DNA from: Dreissena polymorpha
Lineage: Eukaryota > Mollusca > Bivalvia > Myida > Dreissenidae
Assembly: GCF_020536995.1 (NCBI RefSeq)
Contig: NC_068365.1
Coordinates: 34,185,067-34,249,066 of the forward strand
Direction of reading: 5' to 3'
Length of the DNA stretch: 64,000 nt
The translations under genes were made by a program, and so were the position numbers. Within the stretch, counting starts at the first letter, position 1. Each line of letters starts with the position of its first letter. The notes under the pieces were generated by a model. That model was given only the letters and a program-made list of their open reading frames with translations. It did no database searches and had not been told where the DNA came from. Positions 36,643 through 52,270 of this stretch are shown one piece after another.

Positions 36643-38824
36643 TGAGTGTACGCGAATGTTAATAATATTTGCATTTATTACCCAATCAAATACTGATAGG
36701 CTACTACGTATGCTTGTTCTAACTTTTACCTTAAATTTTATCATTCTGATTACCGTACAGCTAAAAACATTAAGCTTAAGAATCTAAAATATAAACTGTT
36801 TAAATCAAAATAAAACAAAAACAGGTTGTTTCGAATACAAGTTACTGTTTTGTAGAGATAAAATCAATGCTCATCATTAGATGTTTTGATTATGTATTTA
36901 CCTTTCTTATAAATGAGATGAGATAGTATCATGTCATCGTTCGTAGGTGTTATGTATATGAATCATGGTAAATATAAAACTTCTTGACTCTTCATGGTAT
37001 ATGTTTATAATTAATGCATCAATTAATAGTCTTCTCATTGTTAATGATATTGTATTTGCTGACTATCACTTATATAATGATAAACCGTATTATAAGACTC
37101 ATTTAGCATATGAAAAGATGTATTTGCCGCCTAGAGTTTTGGATTTAAAACTTTGATTGAAAAAGTATTGAAATATGCAAACACGTTTGATAATTTTTAA
37201 CTAGCACCGACATCTGGACCATTTTATGTATTTGATTATTTTTTCGTAAAATTATGAATAGAAAATAATTGTTTCGACTTTTTAAACTATTGTTTGATAA
37301 TGTTTATATATAGACAATTATTGTGACAAAATACTATTTATTACGCCAAACTTATTAAAGTAAAAGTTAAAATGATAGATAATTATATAGTTCTAAATGT
37401 GTGCATACATTTTATGGTAACCAATACTCAAACAAAGAGGATTGTTAAGTCACTGGGAAAGATTTTTTTTAATTTGACAATATAATTTTACTGAATGATT
37501 ATTTATACTGTATAAGAAATGAAGTTTTCATGAAATGTTATACATTTTCTTAACGCATCAGATTAAAAAAAACACATGTACAAGCGGTTTAGTTCTTATC
37601 ATCCTTCAATCATAAGGGGAAAAAAACACTATTGACCAATCCACGTTGCAGGTGATACTAAACAAGGGACGGATATCGCGTTTGCTGTCTCAAGCCAAGA
37701 TGGCTCTTGAAAGGCACGATATCCATCTTACGGACTCCGGAGATAGTCGCTGTATCACGAATTATTGCAATCCGTGTTAGTCCCTATGTATGTGCCGCGC
37801 CACTTCCTATGAATGTTTTAAAGCGGCTCAAAGTAAGATATTACCATTACACACGCAGAAGAAGAAGAAGAATATAAGTGAAAGAACGTCGCAAACTCAA
37901 TAACTTGTATAGTATTTACTTCTTTATATAATTGTAAATCTATACTAGTATTTAAAACGCCCCCTGTTAGTCTCTGCCATGTCAAACATTTCTTTCAATG
38001 CCCTTTATTCGGTCAGAGAGACCGTTCATAAACAGTAAAGCAGTGTTTTACAGGTACAGCTTACCAATTTCGTATGAATTTCCTTGAGTTCACCGTGCTC
38101 CAACCATGTGGCCGTCTTGGCGAAAAAAACAACAAGACCACAGGAAATTACCCACCGATTTGAAGCCAAATATATGTTGACATTCATGCAACTATTTTTG
38201 CACCTGCCATTGCATAAAAATCAAACACCCTTTATAGCGTCGCTCATGGCGAATTTTTATTGAAGCTAGTTGGGTCCGGTAGTTAGCAGTAAAGGACGGA
38301 GGGAACAAACCATGCCGGCTTCTTGCACAGTAATATATATAAATGTATACGTTCAGTATGCGCATTGCAATCTTAACGTGTCATTCTAACGAATATTGTT
38401 CTATAGTCAAGTGTCTTAACAATTAAACTGTTTCATATGTTTATACAATAATCTTAAGGTACTGCACACAATCGTCAAAGTAAAGATAAAAACTACAGTA
38501 TTCTAAAACATTTCGAAATACTGCGGCTGCGAACGATATTGAAATCAAACATAAATCCCCTCATTTTACTAATATGAAATTCTTTCACAACAACTGCGAA
38601 ACGTGTTCATATCTAAATTAAGATATTCGTCATGATTTTCAGCGAAAAACAAAACGAAGAGTAAAAACCACAAGCAATGTATTGTTGCGAAATACATCCT
38701 CATATACACATGCAGAGATACAACGTAGGTGTAAATACAACGTCGACCGCGTTAACGACAAGATAACGGTTAATCTTATTGTTTATTGACGCTCGTAATA
38801 TTAAACACTTGTAGTTTAACAATA
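36643..38824. other. Intron or intergenic, nothing firm
   Basis: It holds a possible exon-like frame after GTTGCAG at about 37651 (RISRLLSQAKMALERHDIHL, ending NYCNPC then TAG), in a phase that does not match the zinc-finger donor at 36642. Otherwise no recognisable feature. Confidence 0.35.
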
Positions 38825-40587
38825 ATGGTTTCTTTTAACCCGGTACCTGTGATGTGTCTTTTGATGGCATCGTTCTCCATTCACGTATATGGACAATCAG
38901 CGGGTAAGAAAGTCGATATGTTTTCGTGCTCATAATGATTTTATTAAATAACATCTTTTAATTGAACATTCATAATCCTTGCTAAAGAATGCTTATGCAA
39001 TGCACTTTGTCAACAAAAAACTAAATGAAATTATTATTACTTCTAGGTACAGCGACATTCATCGTAGGGGTTTATTCGTCGTTTCTTTGGCAAGGTCTAG
39101 TTTAATTGGTCATATTAACCCTCCATGTTTCAGGAATATCATGCCCATCGTGCATGCACGTTTCCTACAAAATATCCAACACGCCGTCGATGTTCAGAAT
39201 AATAATGGAGCGGCTCAGGTCCGGCATGACAATTGCTGACCAGGCATGCGCAGACAACATGGTCAAACCGGACGTGTGTCCTAAACCAGATAACACGTGT
39301 CAACGCATTCTTATAAATGCAGTTGCAAAAGGCCTGAAGAACGTATTTCCGAGTAAGACATGATTTCTTTCACAATGTGTGTGCTGAGACACATTCGGCG
39401 TCCACACATAATACAGTTTAAGGCGCGGAAGGACCTCATAAACTTAGAAATACACATACGTGCTGTATTCAGAGAATACTCTTGTTTCTATTTAAACAAA
39501 GTTATCCACGTTATTGGGAGATATTTGAAGATATGTTTTCATTGACTCAGATGTTACAATTTAAAGTAATAATACCTTATACGGCATGACATATATTTGA
39601 ATGTGTTCTTCTTTTCTATTGATTTGTTTCATTCATATAACGACATCCAAATATAACTACAATAACTTTTCTACACGCCATCGTGCATTTATTTTATAAA
39701 AATAATTCGCCCATATATTTTGTCAGTACGCTTTGTTCGTTCCTCCAAATTTTTAATTTGATGGAATTGAGTTTGGCGTGGGTCTGAAAAGATTTTTTTC
39801 ATTAGTCGTTTCTTCCCTACTCAATGTCCGTCCTTCCGTTTGACCACCGTTTCATTTTACCGTCTCTCTGTCTGTCGCCCTTACCGTGTCCACGCAATAT
39901 TTCAGACACTGATTAGTGAGTCATTAATTTGATGAAGCTTTTTTTTTGTAATTTCGTTCCGGTCTAATGATTTTATATATGAAGGTAAATATTCTTTTTC
40001 GACTGAGATCTCAGACATTTCTTATCCGAATATAATGCAAAATGATATGCAAAAAAAGGATGGACGTAGGCATCGTTTTCACTTGGAGTAATTATTGTTT
40101 TGCTTATTAAAATGTCAAGTTTTGTCTCATATACATATACAAATTCGAATATAATCATACTTGATGTGCATCCTTCCTAAAGGTTGCGAATCCGTATGCG
40201 ATTGTGTTGGCCCAGTACTTGTTTAGAGACTTATTGAACTTCTAATTTGTTTAAGTCATTGTGTAATAGATTTGTTTTTATTTCTGTGCGAGAGTATTTT
40301 ATTATTCTTATAAAATACTCAGACTTTTGTCCAATTCAGATGCAACACTTGAGTCGACGGTGACAGTGCGGGGCTGCGCTACGGTGGGATTCTTAAATCA
40401 GAATCCCGGATCCTGTGTAGACCTGTCCACACTTCCGGAAAAAGACAAGAACAGCCTGATAGCATCCGTACAAAAACTGTATGCGCAGTGGAGGGAGGTG
40501 ACATACCAAGGTCAAATTTGCAACGGACTGTTGACAAATAAGCAACTTGGCTTTCATGTAAATTTGGTTAAGTCTCAAAACGACTGA
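38825..40587 (+). CDS. Secreted Ly6/uPAR-like (three-finger) protein, 3 exons
   Basis: Exons 38825-38903, 39134-39352 and 40340-40587 (TGA) join at phase 1 both times, giving 546 nt or 181 residues. Residues 1-26 are a signal peptide (MVSFNPVPVMCLLMASFSIH). The mature chain opens GISCPSCMHVSYK and has eight cysteines: CPSC, AC, VC, TC, RGC, SC and the final ICNG. The C-x2-C start and the C-N end are hallmarks of the LU/three-finger fold. An N-glycosylation sequon (NAT) is created at the exon 2/3 join. No C-terminal hydrophobic tail is seen, so a GPI anchor is unlikely and secretion is favoured. The length is above that of a single LU domain, so an atypical member is possible. No symbol is assignable. 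Confidence 0.7.
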
Positions 40588-41330
40588 TATTAATATCACA
40601 TTTTATACATTGTCCCGATGTGTTGCAACAATGTGAAGCTAAAATAGAATTGCTAAATCTACAACGGAAATTAATGGATAAACGTTCCATGTTAATCAAT
40701 ATGCTCTGCATTTTATGAATGCCACGTATTCACCTCTTTCATGTACGTTTGAATAGTTTTTACATACATTTTATTCTAGTAATTTGGGAAGGTTTAAAGA
40801 GTTGGCATTCAGTGATTCTGATTGTAAATGTATGTATATCTTTACAACATGATCTAATATATGTTAATATATCGATGATAAACTTATAAAGCTGTATTTA
40901 ATTTGTTAGAACTAAAGAATAATATTTATTATATTATTATTATACAATTATATTTATTTAATTCGGTTGTGAATACTTTTTGATGGAAAAGATTTAAATC
41001 AAATTCTAAAACGACACTCGCAAACTTACGTATAAACAAAAGGGAAATAAGCCACCGTTTTTACAAGTATTAAGAGCGAAGCTAACCCAATCTGTCTCGC
41101 GCAAAGACAAACAGTTGCGCCGATACCTTTATTACCAGTGTGTAAATCACACGTTCTATCATTGAACGTCCCGTGTCGAAATATTATATAAACAAAGCAA
41201 CTACTCAGACCTTACTTTTTTATAGCACAATCAATATAAACTTCATAAATACAAAAACTCACAATATGCACAAACATTTAAATACGTGGTGCGCTGTACT
41301 TCATGTCACTGAGCAGCTCTCCAACAGATC
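40588..41330. other. 3' flank of the Ly6-like gene
   Basis: AT-rich. No AATAAA lies close behind the stop, though AATAAA-like variants are frequent. No other gene. Confidence 0.4.
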
Positions 41331-41334
41331 TTAA

Positions 41335-41556
41335 CCCATTTATGCCTAGCGGACTCTCCCATCCGTCTAAATTGGATCGATTTATTTCCAAAATTAGGGA
41401 TGGCTAGTATATTTATTTCTATATTTAGAATATTCTTTACAGAAATTCCTTTAAGCAAACAGCGCAGACCCAGATGAGACGCCGCATCATGCGGCGTCTC
41501 ATCTGGGTCTACGCTGTTTGCCAAGGCCTTTTTTCTAGACGCTAGGCATAAATGGG
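41335..41556. mobile_element. TTAA-flanked palindromic MITE, family B copy 1
   Basis: The ends read TTAA|CCCATTTATGCCTAG and CTAGGCATAAATGGG|TTAA, and the centre is the palindrome GACGCCGCATCATGCGGCGTC. TTAA duplications with CCC...GGG termini are the signature of piggyBac-type transposition. It is 222 bp with no coding capacity, so it is a MITE. Confidence 0.85.
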
Positions 41557-41751
41557 TTAAAGCTACACACTTGATATAATGCAAGTACGTGATATCCGTT
41601 ATTTTGAGCAATGCTTTGAAAAAAATCATAAACATTTCACTTCAAACAAAGTCTGTAGCTGTTGTTTTTTTTGTGTAAAAGCTCCCAACGAATAAAGTAT
41701 TTCTATTATATGTATGTATCCATCTGCCTATGTTTGATGTTCAATCTTTTA

Positions 41752-41912
41752 AAGTGGTATTATGCGCATTTTTCACTGTTGAATTGAGCTGAAAAGATTT
41801 AACAGATCAAAAGAGTTAGTTAAAATGTGGTAATTGACCAATTATCTGCAACTCATCTTGCTACCAGTTGTTTATAAAAAATATACATTATATTCGATAT
41901 TTTACATGACTG
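41752..41912 (-). repeat. Interspersed repeat family E, inverted copy
   Basis: Reverse complement of the repeat at 20170-20345, from ACTGTTGAATTGAGCTG through CATCTTGCTACCAGTTGTTT. Confidence 0.65.
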
Positions 41913-42556
41913 TCAAAGTCCTTTAAGACGAACGGAACTATCTTTTTATTAGGATCGGAGTTAGTGTTCGTATGTCGTATGAACGAATATGCACTAAAAC
42001 TAAATTTAGATTCACATCGTACATCGAATCATTTTGTCGTCAGTTGTCAAAACGAAAGTACGGTTGATATTCAAATGCATTTTTCTCTTTCCGGGATATT
42101 GTTTTAGTATATATATGCTGCATTAACAAATATAAGTGTATACTCGTATGAAGTGAAAACACCAAAAATAAACAACGGTTGCGATATACACCTATAAACA
42201 TAGCATATACTGTTAGATGCGCATAGTATCAATTTTAATGTTAGTTTTTGTATGGGATGGACGTGTGTCTGAAACCGACTACAATAAATCGATGGAAAAG
42301 CAATGGCTGATGGTGATGGACGGAGCTTCACAAGAAATGTAACGTACAAGTGACATACAAGGGTAAATAGTCTGTACACAAAGCGTTAGAATCGACGTAC
42401 CTGTAAGACTTTAAGATCATAGTTTGTTGTCGAATAAATTAACCTCAAATAAGTTATGCATCGCACTCATGATATAGCCAATTCATTATCAACTTCCGTA
42501 GTTAACAACAAACCATAACCTAAGTGTATTCCTTCTCACATAAAGCATGATAGCAT
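41913..42556. other. Intergenic, nothing recognised
   Basis: No gene or repeat identified. Confidence 0.4.
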
Positions 42557-42560
42557 TTAA

Positions 42561-43034
42561 AGGGGGCTTTTCACGTTTTTGGTAAATTGACAAAATTGAA
42601 AAAGTTGTTTCATATTCGCAAAGTTTCGTTTTAGTTATGATATTTGTGAGAAAACAGTAATACTGAACCTTGGTCATGCTCTAAAATAGCCTTTATATGC
42701 ATCTTTTGACGATTTTAAAACCTGAAAATTATAAAGCGTTGCAACGCGAAACGATTGAATAATTTGGAGAGTTCTGTTGTTGTCGTTATATTTAGTTAAA
42801 CTACGCGGATCGCTTATATCAAGAATAAAATACCTCTAACAATGTAAAAGCAAGGATGGCCGAGTGGTCAAATGCGCAGACATTTTACTCCAGGACTCCA
42901 GAGGTCAGTGGTTTGAGTCCTGCTGAGGGTTACCCTTTTTCTCTTTTGTTTTTAATTTTATTCTTGATTTTTACTGGAGTTTTTAGATCCAATGTTTACA
43001 TTTATCGATAAAAAGCATTTTATGACAAATTTCA
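42561..43034 (+). mobile_element. Family C element with internal tRNA-like promoter, copy 1 (right-truncated)
   Basis: Starts after TTAA (42557-42560) with AGGGGGCTTTTCACG. It includes TATAAAGCGTTGCAACGCG and a tRNA-Leu/Ser-like stretch at about 42853-42936 (A box ATGGCCGAGTGGTCAAATGC, B box GGTTTGAGTCC). Similarity to the copy at 54294-54796 ends near 43034, and the right terminus is missing. Confidence 0.85.
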
Positions 43035-43059
43035 CCCGGTAGGTTGGCATACAGCAGTC

Positions 43060-43130
43060 GCACTGTCCGTCCGTCCGTCTGTCCGTCCGTCCGTCTGTCC
43101 GTCCGTCCGCTCGTCTGTCTGTCCGTCACA
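43060..43130. repeat. (GTCC)n tetranucleotide microsatellite
   Basis: GTCCGTCCGTCTGTCC-type units next to the truncated end of the family C copy. Confidence 0.9.
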
Positions 43131-43826
43131 CTTTTGCGTTTAGGTTTCGAAAAATGCTCATAAGTTCTATGCCGTTTCAGATGTAACCTTGTTTATAGTG
43201 TTCATAATTGCGCGGGTTATTTATATGTATTTAACATATGTTTTTTTATTAAATGGGCATGCTTATAGATTTGGTGATGTTTAAGTTTGTTACTTTCTGC
43301 CTTGAATATAAGGAGATTTAAATTATTACTGAAGTGAAGTAGTATAATATAATGACAAGAAATAAGTCAACTTGTTTATTTAACGTATGACAACGATTGG
43401 TTGAAATATCTTTAAATACAAAATAATATATTGACCCTGGTTGTCAAGTTTCAATGTGATAACATAACATAATATTTTCGAGAATAAATTGCATTTCGGA
43501 CATTTTCATATTCCATAACAAGACGCATATGGAAAATGTCGTTGTCTAAGTCTTTCATAATTTTGAGACAACCTTACATAAATACATGAGCTACTTCGGT
43601 GCAATGTATACAAATCGAAGCAACAAAGAAAAATACAATTAAATATAGAAATTCAAATACAAAATCAAAGCACATTATCAGGAGAGAAATTACTTTTAAT
43701 TACAGAATGGTGACAACGTGCCAACGCAAACAGGATAATACATACAACTCAATAATAAGAAATAAATGTCAAAATGTGAATCATTTGTATTGTCAACTTA
43801 ATGTATCAAATCATTTTGTAAGACGA

Positions 43827-47234
<3,408 letters not shown>

Positions 47235-47429
47235 TATGACTGGAGTTTATAATAGAAAACAAGGTACACGTTCATCACTTATTTAATTTATTCAGTTTCG
47301 GTATTAGCAGAATATATTTATTTTAAAACACGCCTCTCGATTATACCATCCAATAATTCAATACATATGACTCGTTTTCAGCAACTAATATTTTACAAAA
47401 ATAAGGAATATTTTAACAACTCATATGTT

Positions 47430-47900
47430 AGTACATGTAAGGCCGTTTTTACCTGCCAATTACCTAATGATTTTAATACATTAATTGCGCGTTTTCAATA
47501 CCAAATTATTTATTAAATCTTTCCCCTTTTCATCGACAAATTATAAAATAAAATCAGGCCCACATTCTGGTCGCGTTTTCACCACCCACTTTATAGTTTA
47601 ACTGCATGTTTTCACTATCAAATAACTTAATTGATCTTGTTCCGATTTCATCACTTAAGAATTTAACAAAATCCATTATTGCGAGCACTTACTATATATT
47701 TTATAAAATAATGTCTCGTTTTTACAAAACCATTCTTAAATAATTTAAATGCGCGTTTTATCAACCAATTATTGTGTATTTTATTAAGTCATATCCCATT
47801 TTCAATGACCAATTATTTAACAGTATCAGGTTAAACTTCGCAATATTCACTTGTTTATTAATATACTTTAGTGTTGTACATTAAAACTGTTCTTTAAACT
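47430..47900. repeat. Decayed tandem-repeat-like tract
   Basis: Loose repetition of CGTTTTCA followed by ACCAATTATTTAA-like blocks every 50-65 bp. Copies are heavily diverged. It lies in the leader intron of EF-hand copy 1. Confidence 0.4.
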
Positions 47901-47924
47901 GTTTTGTCTCAACACTCCGTAAAG

Positions 47925-48085
47925 TTTTGAGTCAAACACACCATTCACCCATCCCAACACGGTCAGTTTTAAGTGCATCGCACCATTCACACATTCCAAC
48001 ACGTTCAGTTTTAAGTCCATCACACCATTCACACATTCCAACACGGTCAGTTTTCAGTTCAACACACCATTCACACATTGCAACA
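47925..48085. repeat. 42-bp tandem repeat, about 3.5 units
   Basis: The unit TCAGTTTTAAGTCCATCACA continues as CCATTCACACATTCCAACACGG. TCAG recurs at 47963, 48005 and 48047, exactly 42 bp apart. Confidence 0.9.
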
Positions 48086-48464
48086 TGCGCATGGCTGTAA
48101 CCACCCATCTATATGATATAAAACATTTACATGTATGTACACACTTTTCTTATGTATTTAACAGTGTACGGTTCAGATAACTTTTTTAAAATATTTTTTT
48201 TTATAGATATTTTCCAATTTAATTATAATAGCAATGCAATTCGTATTGTAAAATGTAATTAAAAGCTGATGTAAAAATATCCTTCTCGAAAAAGAAGTAA
48301 GCAGATTTTCTTCGGTAAATAATAGCGTGAGAATTATCAAAATGAAACATATGTATATCTTTATAAACAAAAATATATTCATGAGTAGTGCACTAATTAT
48401 TTGCATGAAAAAAATAAATATAAATTCATCGAGCAATACTAATTCTTAATGCAATAATACCTAC

Positions 48465-48539
48465 CTGCAAGGTGTTTTGTCCTGAATAAATGTATTTTAA
48501 AAATAAAAATGATTGGTATCTAACCACTTTTAATATATA
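48465..48539 (-). promoter_or_regulatory. TATA box and non-coding leader exon of EF-hand copy 1
   Basis: The minus strand has TATATATTA at 48539-48531 and a donor (GCAG|GTAGGT) after 48465. The acceptor CTCCAG|TCATAATG lies at the coding exon. Copy 2 has the same architecture (donor after 56257, acceptor CCCTCAG|TCACCATG), which supports a 5' UTR intron in both genes. Confidence 0.5.
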
Positions 48540-48589
48540 CTCAGTGTGCACAGCTATTATATCTCTGATGTGAACAATTGTAAACTAGC

Positions 48590-49262
48590 TCTTAAATATA
48601 TAACTATCCCATGTTTTGAGGTTTTGAAATCTACTTTGATTGGTTGATTATCGGAATTTCGAAACACCAGCTAATACAAATGCAGATTATAATTGCACAT
48701 ATTTATTTACATGTTTTTATAAAAAAACAAAACATGTTCAAACAGATACGATTATGCAATTAAAACAAATAAGATATTTTCAATAAGAAGTAACTGGTAC
48801 AGCTGAAGATTAATAAGTTTTATGACGCCGACAGAAATGTTTATAGCGGCAAAAAGCGCTCGGATGACGGATATAAACCACGTGACAATAGCGTTTAAAC
48901 GATTTACGTCCAATTACAATCGTTTCATGGTTTTAAATTAACAGACTTATAATATCCATGATGATCGATTATTTATGCGGTCTTTAAATAAACAAGCAGC
49001 AAACATTTGGGGAATTACCCTAAAATAATAATAGCTTAAGATTAAAAAGTTTAATGACGCCGACAAAAATGTTTACAGCGGCAAAAATCGTTCGGCTTAC
49101 GGATATAAACCGCGTGACTAACGTTTGAACGATTTACGCCTAGTTACGTCGTTCAGTGGTTTCAAATTACCATACCTGTGATAATTATGATGCATGACTA
49201 TTTATGCGGTCTTTAAAAAATAAACAGGCAGCACACATTTTGGGAATTACCCTAAAATAATA
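48590..49262. promoter_or_regulatory. Upstream block of EF-hand copy 1, internally duplicated
   Basis: Two successive units (about 48795-49038 and 49039-49262) share TGACGCCGACA, AATGTTTA, AGCGGCAAAAA, TTATGCGGTCTTTAAA and GGGAATTACCCTAAAATAAT. A single related unit lies upstream of copy 2 (about 56470-56760). The nearer part (GTTTTGAGG, TGATTGGTTGAT) is also shared with about 56380-56440. Confidence 0.6.
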
Positions 49263-49474
49263 CGACAGCCATACTTAGAAAAGGATGATAAAATGCTCAA
49301 TAAAGAATAGTCGGTTTTCATTGCATTTTTACGCCTACTATTGTGAAACGTTAAATTCAATTAAGTGAGATTGTTCAGTGGCTCACATTATTGAATGTTT
49401 ACGTGACAATAATCTGCGAAGATTCTTTCGGTCATTTGTTCAGAAAATACGCTTCTTGCACAGTTGTATAATAA

Positions 49475-49695
49475 CCCATCTATGCCTAGCGTCTAGAAAA
49501 AAGGCCTTGGCAAACAGCGTAGACCCAGATAAGACGCCGCATAATGCGGCGTCTCATCAGGGTCTGCGCTGTTTGCTTAAATGAATTTCTGTAAGAAATA
49601 TTCTAAATATAGAAATAAATACACTAAACATTCCTAATTTTGGAAATAAATTGATCCAATTTAAAAGGATGGGAGAGTCCACTAGGAATAATGGG
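49475..49695. mobile_element. Palindromic MITE, family B copy 3 (inverted)
   Basis: Ends in CCCATCTATGCCTAG and ATGGG, with the central GACGCCGCATAATGCGGCGTC. Orientation is opposite to copies 1 and 2. A TTAA follows the right end, but the left flank reads ATAA. Confidence 0.8.
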
Positions 49696-49699
49696 TTAA

Positions 49700-50382
49700 T
49701 ACACATTGAGGGTTGTCTTCGGCACGTATGGAACTCATTTTTTTGGGGGGGTGGGGGGGGCATTTTATATATTTATTCATCGAAACAATATACATTTATT
49801 CGGGTTACTTGGTAAATATTAGCATGAAAAGAGTAAAACGACTTGTCAATCACACGTTTTCTTAACAACAAACAGAAAACAAAACATAATTCTCAATGTC
49901 ATAACACGTTTAGCTTCGTTGGTAAATAGATGTGCCGGCTGGAGTACTATATAAAACATAGTGTCTATATCGATCAATTATATTGTGCTTGCGCATCTTA
50001 CTAATTAATCAAAGCACAATTTATGGAAAAAAATGCGAACCATTGTCAATATTATTAAAAATATATATTTCAGCTAGTTTTATGTTTTAATGTGGAAAAA
50101 TAAGATATGATAGACGAAGACGCTTTATTAATTGATTTGCCTGGAAATTACGTTACAAACAAAGAAATATGCAAATCATTTCATTTTCAAATCACAATTA
50201 TGACGAAAATAAAACGTCCTTTAATATTAAAAAAATATGTGGACAAAGTTTTTTTACGTCTGGATTTTGTCGTTTACACGTTTAAGAAGCGAGTCATTTA
50301 ATTGATAAGTAAGAACAAGGTTTTCGAAATCGATTCATTTGAGGCATGCGACAATTTCAGTTTCTCGCCATTATTGTGATCC
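49700..50382. other. Intergenic with a G-run
   Basis: A G-rich stretch (GGGGGGGTGGGGGGGG) near 49744-49759 could stack as a quadruplex. No gene is seen. Confidence 0.45.
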
Positions 50383-50580
50383 GCGCTCTTTGAAAACCAG
50401 GCTTGATGCAAGTGCGTAAAGTGAAACCCAAGAGTATCCTTTTATGGAAATTATCGTGTAAACGAAAATCCAGTATATGCGGAAAGGATCGTTCCAGATT
50501 AGCATTGGCGAAGTGCACATGCTTATCTGGGACGAAACTTTACATACATGCTTTAAGCCCCGTTTTCCCAAAGCGCGGCT
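50383..50580. mobile_element. Family A copy, diverged
   Basis: CGCGCTCTTTGAAAACCAGG at the left and its partner CCCCGTTTTCCCAAAGCGCG at the right. Confidence 0.75.
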
Positions 50581-51041
50581 AATGTATTAATGTATTTTAT
50601 TGTCTTTAATTGTTCATCGATACCTCTGTTTGAAGGTTTTCAAAATAAAATAATATCAAAATGTTACAATCATTAACAATAAGGAGTATTTTTCTATCAT
50701 TTTACCGTTCTACTGATTTTTTTATTATAATTTTCTATGTGTTCTTTAATTCTAGTATAAAATTTTGTTAGACGCGTATTCTTAGCATGAGAATCGCCAT
50801 GATGAATTCTGTCAGGCTATGTTAATATACTTAATCTATAATATTATTTCTAAATATCGCGTAGATAATAATGAACCGTAAAATTGGATAACTTGAATAT
50901 CTGTATAGAAATACATGAAACCATTTTAAATTAACCAAAAGCGATTGAAAAACAGAAAATGGCATGTTCAGAGATACTGACAAATTCAACGGAAACAACA
51001 CCAGGGCCAGAATACTTGGCCACGTTGTGTATTTGATATGA
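50581..51041. other. Intergenic, nothing recognised
   Basis: AT-rich, no gene. Confidence 0.4.
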
Positions 51042-51350
51042 GCCGCGCTCTAGGAAAAATGGGCGTAATGCATGTGACCAATCATTTGAGTCGTGTTCTG
51101 AGAAAACTGGGCATAATTCATGTGCGTAAAGTGTCGTCCCAGATTAGCCTGTGCAGTCCGCACTGGCTAAAAAGAGACGACACTTTCTGCTTATATGACA
51201 TTTTTCGTTTAAAATGAAGTCTCTATTTAGCAAAAATCCCATTTAGGCGGAAAATGTCGTCTCTGATTAGCCTGTGCGGACTGCACAGGCTAATCTGAGA
51301 CGACACTTTACGCACATGCATTATGCCCAGTTTTCTCAGAACGCGACTCA
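51042..51350. mobile_element. Family A, full copy joined to a partial copy
   Basis: A full copy (about 51092-51350) is preceded by a second left end (GAGCCGCGCTCTAGGAAAAA, 51041-51080). Either an A element inserted near another's end, or a partial duplication occurred. Confidence 0.8.
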
Positions 51351-51874
51351 TTTTAATTCCAATATCCATGTTTTAAATCCATGATTATCTAATCAGATTT
51401 AAACTACTCAAATGTCAACCAATTAATTTTGTATTAAATAAGTATCAATATATTCAGATTTGAGAGCGTTTATTTCAAACTCGTTATATGCTCTATATAC
51501 ATCTACAATTAAGAGTTAAGGTAAGTTAAATCTAATCACAATGTCACCCTCTCATGTTCGAAGTTATTTTACGCACTCAATTGATATCTTATATCTTTTT
51601 AAAATTGAACTAAAAATGAAGAATAAAATAATCAATTATCATTTTCAAAAAATGATCAGTATATCCTCTTTATCAAAGCTGCATTTAAGGTTATAATGGT
51701 ATTGTGCCAAATAGGAACAGTACTTTACTTCGGACGTTCGTAAGTCCGGGCATTTCAATCGAATGTTCAATAATCGAATATTCGAATATATTCGAGTTAT
51801 GAAGAGCGAATAGTCGAATATCATTTTCACTATGCGTTCCCAACACTGGTAAAATTTCGTCCCATATTCGTATG

Positions 51875-52270
51875 GCTCGATTGGTCATTGTCGGCTCGAG
51901 TACTACTTAAATGTACCCCGGGTACATTTAAGTATACTTAAATGTACCCCGGGAACGGAAAATATACTTCTAACGCCAAACGGTCTAGCGGTCGTTGTGT
52001 ATTTTTAAAATAAAATATTTTCATATATATGTCAATAGTTTTTAAATGGCCTCTATATTATCGAAACTCATGGTCATAAAAGAATGTTGAAGCTGGGTTA
52101 CCGAGCGCGTTTTACGACATCGGATTTTGGGAGGAAATAAAACTCGGATACAGTCTAAATTTGCCAGGTACGTTTAAGTATTTTTTCCGTACCCATGGTA
52201 CATTTAAGTACACGTAAAAGTATCCGGGGTACATTTAAGTAGTACCCGAGCCGACAATGACCAATCGAGC
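51875..52270. mobile_element. MITE with 45-50 bp inverted repeats (family D)
   Basis: The left end GCTCGATTGGTCATTGTCGG, then CTCGAGTACTACTTAAATGT, is mirrored at the right end by GCCGACAATGACCAATCGAGC. Inner ACTTAAATGTACCCCGGG palindromes are repeated on both sides. No coding capacity. Confidence 0.8.

Noticed and set aside
37651-37785. Exon-like frame (RISRLLSQAKMALERHDIHL) as a fourth zinc-finger exon
   Set aside because: The frame that is open does not match the phase left by the GTGAGT donor at 36642, and it contains no finger motif.
42853-42936. Possible tRNA-Leu/Ser gene (also 54585-54665 and 59766-59850)
   Set aside because: A and B boxes are present but the sequence is embedded in a repeated element at three loci, and acceptor stem pairing is not intact. 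It is a tRNA-derived part of family C.
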